Assembly: GCA_964600165.1 (NCBI GenBank)
Contig: CAZRIP010000025.1
Span: 1-34,994, forward strand
Length of the DNA stretch: 34,994 nucleotides
Origin: CAZRIP01 sp964600165
GTDB lineage: Bacteria; Elusimicrobiota; Elusimicrobia; UBA1565; UBA9628
Reading direction: 5' to 3'
In this document: piece after piece, positions 8,456 to 16,390 of the stretch
How the letters are laid out: each line of letters starts with the position of its first letter
How positions within the stretch are numbered: position 1 is the first letter of the stretch
Translations under genes and position numbers: made by a program
Notes under the pieces: generated by a model
Seen by the model: the letters and a program-made list of their open reading frames with translations, nothing else
What the model was told of the DNA's origin: nothing
Database searches by the model: none

Positions 8456-8479
8456 GCGCGGGACGGTCCCATCCCGGTT

Positions 8480-8510
8480 AGGCCCAACGCCTGAAAGGCG
8501 TTGGGCCTTT
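8480..8510 (+). terminator. Hairpin terminator after the exported repeat protein
   Basis: A 12-base perfect stem (AGGCCCAACGCC, 8480-8491, pairing with 8497-8508) has a TGAAA loop and is followed by a short T-rich stretch. The T-tract is weak, so termination may be partial. Confidence 0.7.
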
Positions 8511-8539
8511 CGCTTCAAGGGGCGCGGCCGGGCTTTTCA

Positions 8540-8545
8540 TAAAAT
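8540..8545 (+). promoter_or_regulatory. -10 element of a predicted leaderless promoter
   Basis: TAAAAT is followed by exactly six bases (CAGCGC) and the ATG at 8552. There is no Shine-Dalgarno sequence. Confidence 0.5.
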
Positions 8546-8551
8546 CAGCGC

Positions 8552-11500
8552 ATGAACCGACATCCCGCGATCGCCGCGCTCCTCGCCCTTCTCGTCGCCG
8601 TCCCCCAGCCGCTCCTCGCCGCCGAGCTCGAGATCGCGCCCACGCCGCTCATCACGCCGGCCGCGCCGATTGCCCCGCTTTCGCAGCCGCGCACCGGCCC
8701 GCTCGATTTTTCGATCACCCCGCAGCAGGCGCTCGATCAGTATCACGCCGCCCAGGCCGACTATCTTTCCGCCGTCTCCGCGACGGTCGCGATCCCCGCC
8801 GAGCAGCGGACGTTCGCGAACACGGTCAAGGCGCTCGAGACCGCCGGCGCCGTCTACGCCGATCAGATCATCCGGCTGCAGTTCCTCAACCAAGTCTCCC
8901 CCAGCGCCGAGCTGCGCGCGGCCTCGGACAAGATCGAGGAAGAGGACGGCAAGTTCAACGTCGCGCTCGGTCAGCGCCAGGACATTTACGACGCGGTCAA
9001 AGCCGCGGCCGACAAAGGCGAGAAGCTCGACGAGCAGGATCAGCGGCTGCTCGACGCGACGATGCGCGGGTTCCGCCGGTCCGGCATGGGCCTGTCGCCC
9101 GAGAAGCGCGCCGAGCTCAAGAAGCTCCAGGAACGGATGGTCGATCTCGGCAAGACCTTCGAGAAGAACATCAACGACGACGGCCGCTCGATCGAGGTCT
9201 CGGCCGACGATCTCAAGGGAATGCCGGAGAGCTACGTCCAGAGCGTCAAGACCGACGACGGGAAGTACGTGATCACGACGCAGTATCCGCACGTGCTCCC
9301 CCTCATGGCCTACTCGCCCAACGCCGCGCTGCGCGAGAAGGTCTACGAGCTCTTCAACAACCGCGCCGCGCCGCAGAACCTTCCGGTCATCGAGGAAGCG
9401 CTCAAGAACCGGAGCGAGATCGCCAAGCTCCTCGGCTACGAGTCCTACCCGCACATGGCGCTCGACGGCCGCATGGCCGAGACGCCGGAGAAGGTCATGA
9501 AATTCTTGAACGACCTCTGGCCGATGCTGCGCGAGAAGGGCGAGACCGAGCTCAAGGCCCTGCTGGACCTCAAGCGCCGCGACGAGCCGGGCGCCGAGCG
9601 GCTCCACGCCTGGGACACGAAGTACTACGCGGAAAAGCTCCGGCAGCAGCGCTTCGACGTCGACCAGAACAGGATCGCCGAGTATTTCCCCGTCGACCGC
9701 GTCGTCGCCGGTACGATGCGCTCCTATGAGAAGATCCTCGGCGTCAAGTTCACCGAGATCCAGGACCCCGAGGTCTGGCAGCAAGAGGTGCGCCTATTCC
9801 GCGTAGAGGAGCCTTCGAACGGCAAGCTGCTCGGCTACTTTTACCTCGACCTTTACCCGCGCCCGAATAAATACACGCACGCGGCGGCGTTCCCGCTCGT
9901 GCTCGGACGGGAATTGGGCGACGGCAAGTACAACCCGCCGGCCTCGGCGATGGTCGCCAACTTCACCAAGCCGATCCCGGGCCAGCCGACGCTCCTCAAG
10001 CCCGACGAGGTCAGCACGTTCTTCCACGAGTTCGGCCACGTCATGCACGGCGTCCTTACCAAGGCCCGCTACGCGAGCATGTCGGGCACGAGCGTCGCGC
10101 TCGACTTCGTCGAGGGGCCGTCGCAGATGTTCGAGAACTTCGTCTGGGACCGCGGCGTCCTCAACGAGATCTCCGGGCATTACCAGGACGAGACCAAGAA
10201 GCTGCCCGAGGACTTGCGGCAAAAGATCGTCGCGTCCGGCCTCGAGTTCGAGGACTCGGGCCTGCCCACCGGCCTTCACTTCCTGAGGCAGATGTCCTTC
10301 GCGATGTCGGACCTTCTGATCCATCAGGCGGCCCCGGCGAGCTTGAACGAGCTCTTCAACCAGCTGCTGGGCCTCATTTCGCTGGTGCCGGCCCCTCCGG
10401 GCTCCTCCATGGTCTCTAGCTTCGGCCATCTCATGACCGGCTACGGCTCGGGCTACTACGGCTATTTATGGAGCCTGGTCTTCGCCGACGACATGTTCTC
10501 GCGCTTCGCCAAAGAAGGCGTGTTCTCCCCCGTCGGCATGCAGTACCGCCGCGAGATTCTCGAGCAGGGCAGCGGAAGGCCCGAGATGGAGTCCATGCGC
10601 AAGTTCTTGGGACGCGAGCCGTCGAACGAGGCGTTCCTCAAGCGCTTCGAGACGGGGCCGGCGCCGGGGAAGGTCTATGGGGCTCTCAGCGATGACGCGC
10701 TCGCCGCGCTCGAGCGCGCGGGGATCGCCGACCCGCTGACGGGCATCCACGATCCTCGGGTCTTCGACGGCAAGGCGCTTGTCGCGCAGGGTTGGCTCGA
10801 GCAGGGCGCGCCGGAGGCCGACGTCGTCCACTATTATCGCTCCGGCAACGACGCCGCGCAGGAACTGACGCTCGACATCCACGGGAGCAAGGACTTCGCC
10901 ACGCTCACGACGACCTGGCGCGAAGGCGGCCTCATTCATCGCGAGGCTGTGTCGACCAATGGCGGCACTGTCTCTCGCTCGGCCTATAGCCGTGAGGACA
11001 TCCAGCCGTCGAAGGCGCAGAGCGTCGTGCCCGAGGTCCCGCCCGCGAGCCCCGTCGCCCTCTGGGGCGTCGTCGAGCATCAAAAAGGCGCGGCCGATCC
11101 GATCGCCCAGTCCGACGCCGTCGTCTCGGCGCACGACTGGTCGACGGGCATGCTGTGGTGGAAGCGCAAGTTCACGACCTACATGGTCTCGGCGTCGCCG
11201 GAGGAGCGCGCGAAATTCGACGCGGCGGGCTTCCAGCCGATCAAGCAGCTCAACGTCAGGATGACCTGGACCCATATCGCCGACATGAACGGCTGGGGCA
11301 CGGGCGTCAACGGCGAGGTGCGCGGCAGCTTCACGCAGGACCTCCAGTTCCCCGTCGAAAACTTAAAGGACGCCTTCGAGATCCTCGAGGCGTTCCAAAA
11401 AGACCCCGTCGCCGTGCTCGGCCGCTACCCGGAGAACGAGAAGTGGCTGCGCGAGCGCGGGACCGCTTGGGACCGCGGCTACGTCATCGCGAGCTCGATC

Positions 11501-11581
11501 GAGGTCTTGACCGGCAGCAAGACGGCCAACAACGAGAAGACGCTGTTCTCGGACTCGGCGCGGTCGGGGTATTATCGCTAA
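8552..11581 (+). CDS. Exported M3-family zinc metallopeptidase with long C-terminal extension
   Basis: The protein has 1009 residues. A signal peptide (MNRHPAIAALLALLVAVPQP) sends it to the periplasm or beyond. Residues ~50-715 match the M3 family (thimet oligopeptidase / oligopeptidase A / Dcp type). The zinc motif is HEFGH at H492-H496, and the third ligand is probably E521 in DFVEGPSQM, spaced as in the family. M3 enzymes cut short peptides. Residues ~720-1009 are extra: a beta-rich-looking segment (ELTLDIHGSKDFATLTTTW) and a second part (LNVRMTWTHIADMNGWGTG) without a family I recognise. M3 enzymes are usually about 600-720 residues and often cytoplasmic. The serine hydrolase gene follows after 15 bases. 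Confidence 0.9.
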   Translation: MNRHPAIAALLALLVAVPQPLLAAELEIAPTPLITPAAPIAPLSQPRTGPLDFSITPQQALDQYHAAQADYLSAVSATVAIPAEQRTFANTVKALETAGAVYADQIIRLQFLNQVSPSAELRAASDKIEEEDGKFNVALGQRQDIYDAVKAAADKGEKLDEQDQRLLDATMRGFRRSGMGLSPEKRAELKKLQERMVDLGKTFEKNINDDGRSIEVSADDLKGMPESYVQSVKTDDGKYVITTQYPHVLPLMAYSPNAALREKVYELFNNRAAPQNLPVIEEALKNRSEIAKLLGYESYPHMALDGRMAETPEKVMKFLNDLWPMLREKGETELKALLDLKRRDEPGAERLHAWDTKYYAEKLRQQRFDVDQNRIAEYFPVDRVVAGTMRSYEKILGVKFTEIQDPEVWQQEVRLFRVEEPSNGKLLGYFYLDLYPRPNKYTHAAAFPLVLGRELGDGKYNPPASAMVANFTKPIPGQPTLLKPDEVSTFFHEFGHVMHGVLTKARYASMSGTSVALDFVEGPSQMFENFVWDRGVLNEISGHYQDETKKLPEDLRQKIVASGLEFEDSGLPTGLHFLRQMSFAMSDLLIHQAAPASLNELFNQLLGLISLVPAPPGSSMVSSFGHLMTGYGSGYYGYLWSLVFADDMFSRFAKEGVFSPVGMQYRREILEQGSGRPEMESMRKFLGREPSNEAFLKRFETGPAPGKVYGALSDDALAALERAGIADPLTGIHDPRVFDGKALVAQGWLEQGAPEADVVHYYRSGNDAAQELTLDIHGSKDFATLTTTWREGGLIHREAVSTNGGTVSRSAYSREDIQPSKAQSVVPEVPPASPVALWGVVEHQKGAADPIAQSDAVVSAHDWSTGMLWWKRKFTTYMVSASPEERAKFDAAGFQPIKQLNVRMTWTHIADMNGWGTGVNGEVRGSFTQDLQFPVENLKDAFEILEAFQKDPVAVLGRYPENEKWLRERGTAWDRGYVIASSIEVLTGSKTANNEKTLFSDSARSGYYR

Positions 11582-11596
11582 GCCGGTCGCCCGTTA

Positions 11597-12928
11597 ATGC
11601 TCTCCGTCGCCCTGCTGGCCGTCGCGCTGGCTGCCGGTTTCGCGTACCTGCTCGCCATCGCGCCCGTGGGCTGCGCGTACAAGGCCAAGGTCCTCTGCTC
11701 GGCGCTGTTCGTCTCCGGGCTCGAGGTCGACCTCGAGCGCGCGCCCGAGATCGCCGACGACGCCTATAAGATCCTGCGTCTCTTCCGGGCCCGGGTGGAC
11801 CGCGCCGAGCGGTCCGTGACGTGCTCCTTTCTCGGCCTGCGGTCGCGCACGGCCGTCTATCGTCGCGGCCTGGGCGCGACGGTCCTCTCGGGCGCCCTCT
11901 GGCAGCCCGAAGCGCCGGTCGAAGATCCGCCGGGCGGCGCCGATCCCTGGCCCGCGCCCGCGCCGGAGTCGGGAAAGCTGAAGAATTGGCTCGACGACTG
12001 CTTCCCCGAGAAGAACCCCGAGCGCCTGCGCCGCACGCGCGCCGTGCTCGTCCTGCATGACGGCAAGCTCGTCGCCGAGCGCTACGCGCCCGGCTTCTCG
12101 CGGGAGACGCGGCTGACGGGCTGGTCGATGACGAAGGCCGTCGTCGGCGCGCTCGTCGGCGTGCTGGTCCGGGACGGGCGCCTGTCTCTTTCAGAAAAGA
12201 ATCTGCTGCCCGAATGGCGCGGGACGGGCGATCCGCGCGCCGAGATCTCTCTGGAGGACATGCTGCGCATGCGCAGCGGCCTGCGTTTCGAAGAGCTCTA
12301 CGGCAAGCCTCTTTCGGACGTCAACCGGATGCTCTGGCTCTCCCGCGACATGGGAGCCTACGCGGCCGCGCGGCCGCTGGCGCATCCGCCGGGCTCGCGC
12401 TGGAAGTACGCGAGCGGCACGACGAACATCCTCGCCAAGATCATCAGGAACGTCGTCGGCGAACGGGACTACCCGCGATTCCCGCGGCGCGCGCTGTTCG
12501 AGCCCTTGGGCATGCGCAGCGCGCTCGTCGAGATGGACTCCGCGGGCAACTTCGTCGGCTCCTCGCATATGTTCGCCACCGCGCGGGATTGGGCGCGCTT
12601 CGGCCGGCTGTATGCTCAAGGCGGCGTCTGGGATGGCCGGCGCGTCTTGCCGGAGGGCTGGGTCGAGCTCGCGGCGACGCCGACGCCGCAGTCGGACGGA
12701 CGCTACGGCGCGCACTGGTGGCTCAAGCTTCCGAAGGAGCTCGGCGGCGAGACCGAGGCGGCCAAGAAGATCCCCGCCGACGCCTTCTACGCGTTGGGGC
12801 ACGAGGATCAGAGCGTGACGGTGATCCCGTCGAAGAAGCTCGTCGTCGTGCGTCTGGGCCTCTCGATCTATATCGACGCCTGGAACCACGCCCAGTTCAT
12901 CGCCGACCTTCTCGACGTTTTGGGCTAG
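11597..12928 (+). CDS. Beta-lactamase-family serine hydrolase (class C / esterase-like), membrane-anchored
   Basis: The 443-residue protein has an N-terminal hydrophobic segment (MLSVALLAVALAAGFAYLLA) that is a signal anchor or signal peptide. The serine beta-lactamase/DD-peptidase fold is shown by S177-M-T-K180 (SxxK nucleophile motif), Y271-A-S273 (YxN-like motif) and a late GHEDQ segment where the third motif is expected. The closest known group by eye is the beta-lactamase-related hydrolases that include 6-aminohexanoate-dimer hydrolase and EstB-type esterases. The substrate cannot be predicted. The ATG lies 15 bases after the metallopeptidase stop with no good Shine-Dalgarno, so the two are probably co-transcribed. 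Confidence 0.85.
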   Translation: MLSVALLAVALAAGFAYLLAIAPVGCAYKAKVLCSALFVSGLEVDLERAPEIADDAYKILRLFRARVDRAERSVTCSFLGLRSRTAVYRRGLGATVLSGALWQPEAPVEDPPGGADPWPAPAPESGKLKNWLDDCFPEKNPERLRRTRAVLVLHDGKLVAERYAPGFSRETRLTGWSMTKAVVGALVGVLVRDGRLSLSEKNLLPEWRGTGDPRAEISLEDMLRMRSGLRFEELYGKPLSDVNRMLWLSRDMGAYAAARPLAHPPGSRWKYASGTTNILAKIIRNVVGERDYPRFPRRALFEPLGMRSALVEMDSAGNFVGSSHMFATARDWARFGRLYAQGGVWDGRRVLPEGWVELAATPTPQSDGRYGAHWWLKLPKELGGETEAAKKIPADAFYALGHEDQSVTVIPSKKLVVVRLGLSIYIDAWNHAQFIADLLDVLG

Positions 12929-13023
12929 GCCGTTGCGCCCCTGAAGCGTAGGCCTTTTTCCGGCGGTTTTTTGGGCCCTCGGCTTTGGTGCCGCCGCGCG
13001 GCGTTAACCTATGATCGGCTGGA

Positions 13024-13932
13024 TCAGACGAACAGCGCCAGGAAGGCGTTGAAGCGCCGCGAGAAGCTGACCAGCAGGCCGGTCACCTCGAGCGGCTTGG
13101 GGTAGACGTCGACTTTCTCGACCATGTCCTCGACGGATATCGGGATTGTGAAAAAAAACGTGCTGCCGATCTCTTTCCAGGACTCCGCCCAGATGCGCCC
13201 GCCGTGCATCTCGACCATCAGGCGCGAGAGCGTCAGGCCGAGGCCCGTGCCCTCGCAGGACTTGGTGTTCGAGGACTGCACGAACATGTCGAAGATCTTC
13301 TCGATGTCCTTGGCCGGAATGCCGCGGCCGGTGTCCTTGACCTTGAAGACGATGGTTCCCGCGTGCTCATACTGACCTTTAGAGCAAGAGATCGTCACCG
13401 TCCCGCGCTGCGGCGTGAACTTGACGGCGTTCGAGATGAGGTTCGTGAGGACCTGGATGACGCGGCGGCCCTCGGCGGCGACGCGCGGCAGCGGCTCGCC
13501 GTCGTCCTTGACGAGCTTGACGCCCTGGCCCAGCGCCATCGCCCGCATCGAGTCGAAGGCCTCCGAAAGCAGGCCGCGCGGGTCGCACGGCTCCTTGACC
13601 GGGCGCATCTTGCCGGCCATGATCTTGCTGAAATCCATGATGTCGTTGACGAGGCCCTCGAGGCGGGACGTGTTCTTGACCGCGAGAGCGAGCATCTGCT
13701 TCTCATCCGCCTGAAGGCGGCCCGCGACCTGCTCCTGCAGGATCTCGAGGCCGAGGCGGATCGACGTGATCGGGGCCCGCAGCTCGTGGGTCAGATAAGA
13801 CGCCGGAAGCGCCTGCTGCGTCTGGGGCTTCGAGACGGGGATCGCCGGAGCCGCGCTGACCGCCGGGGCGCTGTCCCCGGGCCGGATCACGAGGTCTTCC
13901 CACTGCGGCTTCTGGCTCATCGTGGCGTCCAT
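13024..13932 (-). CDS. Sensor histidine kinase lacking a recognisable sensor domain
   Basis: From ATG 13932 the protein has 302 residues. A Pro/Ala-rich N-terminal tail of ~40 residues is followed by the HisKA helix with the phosphoacceptor H49 (YLTHELRAPITS). The HATPase_c domain shows the N box (QVLTNLISNAVKFT), G1 (DTGRGIP), F box (FDMFVQ) and G2 (GTGLGLTLS). There are no transmembrane segments and no PAS, HAMP or receiver domain, so it must sense through a partner or in the cytoplasm. ATG 14001 is an in-frame alternative, but a Pho-box-like repeat and a -10 element lie between the two starts and CGGAG precedes 13932 at good spacing. No response regulator is encoded nearby. Confidence 0.88.
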   Translation of the reverse strand: MDATMSQKPQWEDLVIRPGDSAPAVSAAPAIPVSKPQTQQALPASYLTHELRAPITSIRLGLEILQEQVAGRLQADEKQMLALAVKNTSRLEGLVNDIMDFSKIMAGKMRPVKEPCDPRGLLSEAFDSMRAMALGQGVKLVKDDGEPLPRVAAEGRRVIQVLTNLISNAVKFTPQRGTVTISCSKGQYEHAGTIVFKVKDTGRGIPAKDIEKIFDMFVQSSNTKSCEGTGLGLTLSRLMVEMHGGRIWAESWKEIGSTFFFTIPISVEDMVEKVDVYPKPLEVTGLLVSFSRRFNAFLALFV

Positions 13933-13953
13933 GGTCTTGGCTCCGACACTCGA

Positions 13954-13987
13954 AGTATGCCCGGACCGTGTTACAGGGTTATTACAG
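13954..13987 (-). promoter_or_regulatory. Pho-box-like direct repeat and -10 element of the histidine kinase promoter
   Basis: On the minus strand, CTGTAATAACCCTGTAAC (13987-13970) is a direct repeat with an 11-base period, close to the PhoB box (CTGTCAT repeated every 11 bases). Ten bases later comes CATACT (13959-13954), the spacing known for PhoB-type promoters in which the box replaces the -35. The predicted transcript starts about 14 bases before ATG 13932 and carries CGGAG as ribosome binding site. The assignment to a PhoB-like regulator is inferred from similarity only. Confidence 0.5.
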
Positions 13988-14050
13988 GTTCCGGGGGTCA
14001 TTTCTTACCTGATGGACCCCGGCCGGGCCCGGAAGTTCCCCCTCGGAGAT

Positions 14051-14087
14051 GGAACTTTTTCGGGGGGTCAATCGTATACGCTATAAT
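14051..14087 (+). promoter_or_regulatory. Promoter region of the ECF sigma operon, possibly autoregulated
   Basis: GGAACTT (14051-14057) equals the -35 consensus of RpoE-type ECF sigma factors. Sixteen bases later GTATAC (14074-14079) partly matches the matching -10 (GTCTAA). A separate consensus -10, TATAAT (14082-14087), could serve the housekeeping sigma factor. Both lie upstream of the GTG start at 14118. Confidence 0.45.
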
Positions 14088-14117
14088 GGCGGCCAACCGC
14101 CGGGAGGGTCCAAGCGC

Positions 14118-14660
14118 GTGCTGGAACGGCTGATCGAGGACTACGCGGACCGGGGCTATCAGTTCGCGTATCACCTGTGCGGCAACGTCGATGAGGCCCA
14201 AGACTTGGTCCAGGAGGCGTTTTTTCGGGTGATCCGCGGCTGGGACGGGTTCGATCAGAAGCAGGACTTCGGCAACTGGTTCATCTCGATCCTGCGCAAC
14301 GTCTACGTCGACTCGGGCAAGCGCTACGAGCGGCGCAACTGCGTGTCGCTCGACGTGCCCCTCGACGCGGGCGAGGACGTCGAAAGCTACGCCGACGTGC
14401 TGGCGGACGGCGAAGGCGCGAGCCTGCTCGAGCGCATCGAAAAGACCCAGGGCCAAGAGGAAGTGCGCGCGGCGTTTGATACGCTTAAAGAGGACGCCAA
14501 GGCGATCCTGACGCTGTGCGACATCCAAGGCTTGAGCTACGAGGAGATCTCCCGGGTCATGGACCTTCCGGTCGGGACCGTGCGCTCGCGCATCTTTCGC
14601 GCGCGCGCCGGCCTGCGCAGGGCCGTGGAGCGCGCCGCCGCGCAGGAGGTGCTGGAATGA
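14118..14660 (+). CDS. ECF-family RNA polymerase sigma factor (RpoE-like)
   Basis: The protein has 180 residues from GTG 14118. Region 2 is YQFAYHLCGNVDEAQDLVQE followed by AFFRVIRGWDGFD, and region 4 is the helix-turn-helix LSYEEISRVMDLPVGTVRSR, both standard for ECF sigma factors. I prefer GTG 14118 over the in-frame ATG 14049 because GGAGG (14103-14107) lies 10 bases upstream, the sigma-2 domain begins right there, and promoter-like elements occupy 14051-14087. The stop overlaps the anti-sigma start (ATGA). With the next two genes it forms a sigma / anti-sigma / RseB-like module, so it probably controls an envelope stress response. Confidence 0.9.
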   Translation: MLERLIEDYADRGYQFAYHLCGNVDEAQDLVQEAFFRVIRGWDGFDQKQDFGNWFISILRNVYVDSGKRYERRNCVSLDVPLDAGEDVESYADVLADGEGASLLERIEKTQGQEEVRAAFDTLKEDAKAILTLCDIQGLSYEEISRVMDLPVGTVRSRIFRARAGLRRAVERAAAQEVLE

Positions 14661-15118
14661 GGTGCGACCAGATCGAAGAGGTGCTGTCGGCGTTCGCGGA
14701 CGGCGAGGCCTCGGCCGGCGAGCGCCGGCTCGTGGCCGGCCACGTCGCGGATTGTCGTGAGTGCGCGCGGAAGCTGCGCCTGATGTCGGGGATGAAGGCC
14801 TCGGTCAAGAAGCTCGGCGTGCCTCCCGCGCCGGCGGAGCTTAAGGCCAGGTTACGGCGGGCGGCGGCTGGGCGCCGCAAAGCCGCTTGGCCAGGCCTCT
14901 TTACGCTTCCGGCCGTTCGGTGGGGCCTGGCCTCGGCTTTTGCGGCCGCCAGCTTGATCGTCATCCTCCGGGTACGGAACGCGGACGATAACGTATCAGT
15001 CGAGTTGCTCCTTGCCGCCCACACGCAGTATGCTTTGACGATGCCGCTGTCTCCTTCCGAGTCGCTTTACGCGGGGTTGGCCGAGCGCACGGCCGAGGGA
15101 GACGCCCATGGCCTCTAG
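14657..15118 (+). CDS. Anti-sigma factor with zf-HC2 zinc finger and one membrane helix
   Basis: The protein has 153 residues. The N-terminal cytoplasmic zinc-binding anti-sigma motif is H29-x3-C33-x2-C36 (GHVADCRECA). A single transmembrane helix spans residues ~90-104, and about 45 residues lie in the periplasm. This is the RseA/ChrR-like architecture that holds an ECF sigma factor at the membrane until a signal triggers release. AGGAGG lies seven bases before the ATG, which overlaps the sigma factor's stop codon. The periplasmic tail should be the contact for the RseB-like protein encoded next. Confidence 0.9.
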   Translation: MRCDQIEEVLSAFADGEASAGERRLVAGHVADCRECARKLRLMSGMKASVKKLGVPPAPAELKARLRRAAAGRRKAAWPGLFTLPAVRWGLASAFAAASLIVILRVRNADDNVSVELLLAAHTQYALTMPLSPSESLYAGLAERTAEGDAHGL

Positions 15119-16133
15119 GCTCCTCGCGCTGCTGCTGCTGCTCTCATGCGCGCCGTTCGCGGCGGCCAAGCGCCGGGCGCCGAAGCTGCCCGACGCCTGG
15201 GACGTCCTGCGCGAGAGTCTGGAGCCCGTGGACGCCTCTTATCAGGGAGAAGTGCTCGTCGACGTCTACAAAGGGCAGCTCGCGACGACGCGCGAGATGT
15301 CCGTGCGCGTCGCCGACGGCGGGCGCTACCGCCGCGAGATCCTCGGCGAGGACGGCCGGCCTTCGCAGCTCATCGTCAGCGACGGCAAGACGGAATGGAT
15401 CTACGACCGGGCGCGCAACAAGGTCTGGGAAGGCGAGCCCGCCGACCCCTATTACAAGCGCCTCGGCCCCGACGACGAGTTCGATCTCCTGAGCGAGAAC
15501 TACGACGCCCTCGTGTCGTCCTCGACGCCGGTCGCCGGCCACGCCGCGTGGCTCGTCGAGCTGCGCTCCAAGGAGGGCGGCCGCCTGGAGCGGCGGCTGT
15601 GGATCGACAAGCGAAAAGGACTCGTGCTCCAGAGCCAGATGTTCCTGCCGGACGGCCAGCTCGCCACCGAGATGAAGTTCACGAAGCTCGAGTACCGGAA
15701 GTCCTCGGCCAAGACGCCCTTCATGTTCAAGATTCCTCCCGGCGCGAAGATCGTCAAGCGCACGGAGCCCGACTTCATGGCGCTCGACGAGGCGAAGTCG
15801 GCCGCCGGTCTCGAGCCGAAGACTCCGGCCTGGCTGCCTTCCGGCTACGTATTCGAGAGCCTGGACGTCCTGCCGCGAGGAGGGCGCAAGATCCTGCACT
15901 TCCGCTTCTCGGACGGCGTCAACGTGCTTTCGCTCTTTCAATGCCCGCCGCACGTCACGCTCGACTTCGGCGGCGAGAACGCCAAGCAGATCGACGCCGG
16001 CTTCGGTCGCGCGACGACGGCGTGGACGCCCGAGGGCCGCGTGCTCGGCTGGTCTAAGGCCGGCTCGAAGTTCCTCCTCGTCGGTCCGTTGTCGCCCGAG
16101 CAGCTCGCGCGCGTCGCGGAGTCGGTGCGGTGA
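15108..16133 (+). CDS. RseB/MucB-like periplasmic regulator of the sigma module
   Basis: The 341-residue protein has a signal peptide (MASRLLALLLLLSCAPFAAA). Residues ~30-210 look like the LolA/RseB-type beta-sheet domain (YQGEVLVDVYKGQLATTREM, LIVSDGKTEWIYDRARNKVW, RRLWIDKRKGLVLQSQMF). Residues ~235-341 resemble the small RseB C-terminal domain (WLPSGYVFESL, LHFRFSDGVNVLSLF). RseB binds lipids or lipopolysaccharide and shields the anti-sigma factor from cleavage, a role inferred here from fold and position. The ATG overlaps the anti-sigma gene by 11 bases and has GAGGGAG six bases upstream. A generic LolA-like lipid carrier is the main alternative. Confidence 0.8.
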   Translation: MASRLLALLLLLSCAPFAAAKRRAPKLPDAWDVLRESLEPVDASYQGEVLVDVYKGQLATTREMSVRVADGGRYRREILGEDGRPSQLIVSDGKTEWIYDRARNKVWEGEPADPYYKRLGPDDEFDLLSENYDALVSSSTPVAGHAAWLVELRSKEGGRLERRLWIDKRKGLVLQSQMFLPDGQLATEMKFTKLEYRKSSAKTPFMFKIPPGAKIVKRTEPDFMALDEAKSAAGLEPKTPAWLPSGYVFESLDVLPRGGRKILHFRFSDGVNVLSLFQCPPHVTLDFGGENAKQIDAGFGRATTAWTPEGRVLGWSKAGSKFLLVGPLSPEQLARVAESVR

Positions 16134-16390
16134 GAGCTCTGCTGCTGGCAGCGTATATGTTCTTGCAGCCCATGACGGCTAACGCCATTCCTAACAGCCG
16201 TCAGGGCGACGGGCTCCGCTCGTCGATTCACGGGGACTTGAACGCGGTCCGGCGCGCCCGCTACGCGCTGCGAAAGACGAAAGAAGGCACTCCGGAGCGC
16301 GAGGCGGCGGAGCGGGACATGCGCGCGGCCAAGCAGAAGCTCAAGGACGACCGGCTCAAAGCGCGCCGGAAGCCGGCGAAATCCGAATGA
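16130..16390 (+). CDS. Small exported basic protein, unknown function
   Basis: This 86-residue protein has a signal peptide (MRALLLAAYMFLQPMTANA) followed by a highly charged Arg/Lys/Glu-rich helix, likely coiled coil (RYALRKTKEGTPEREAAERD). The start is GTG, overlapping the preceding TGA (GTGA), with GGAG nine bases upstream. The stop overlaps the next start (ATGA). Tight coupling within the sigma operon supports it being real. I recognise no family. Confidence 0.65.
   Translation: MRALLLAAYMFLQPMTANAIPNSRQGDGLRSSIHGDLNAVRRARYALRKTKEGTPEREAAERDMRAAKQKLKDDRLKARRKPAKSE

Noticed and set aside
6836..8518. 560-codon antisense frame under the exported repeat protein
   Set aside because: Its composition is a mirror of the sense frame (Arg/Glu/Gly-rich), and the sense gene has a signal peptide and membrane segments.
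12929..13023. T-rich stretches between the convergent serine hydrolase and histidine kinase genes as a bidirectional terminator
   Set aside because: Only weak GC arms with long loops can be drawn around the T-runs (12955-12970), so I did not call it.
13933..14001. Extended N-terminus for the histidine kinase from ATG 14001
   Set aside because: The segment holds the Pho-box-like repeat and a -10 element, and ATG 13932 has a better ribosome binding site.
14049..14117. Extended N-terminus for the ECF sigma factor from ATG 14049
   Set aside because: The extra 23 residues have no sigma-domain similarity and the stretch contains promoter-like elements; GTG 14118 has GGAGG upstream.
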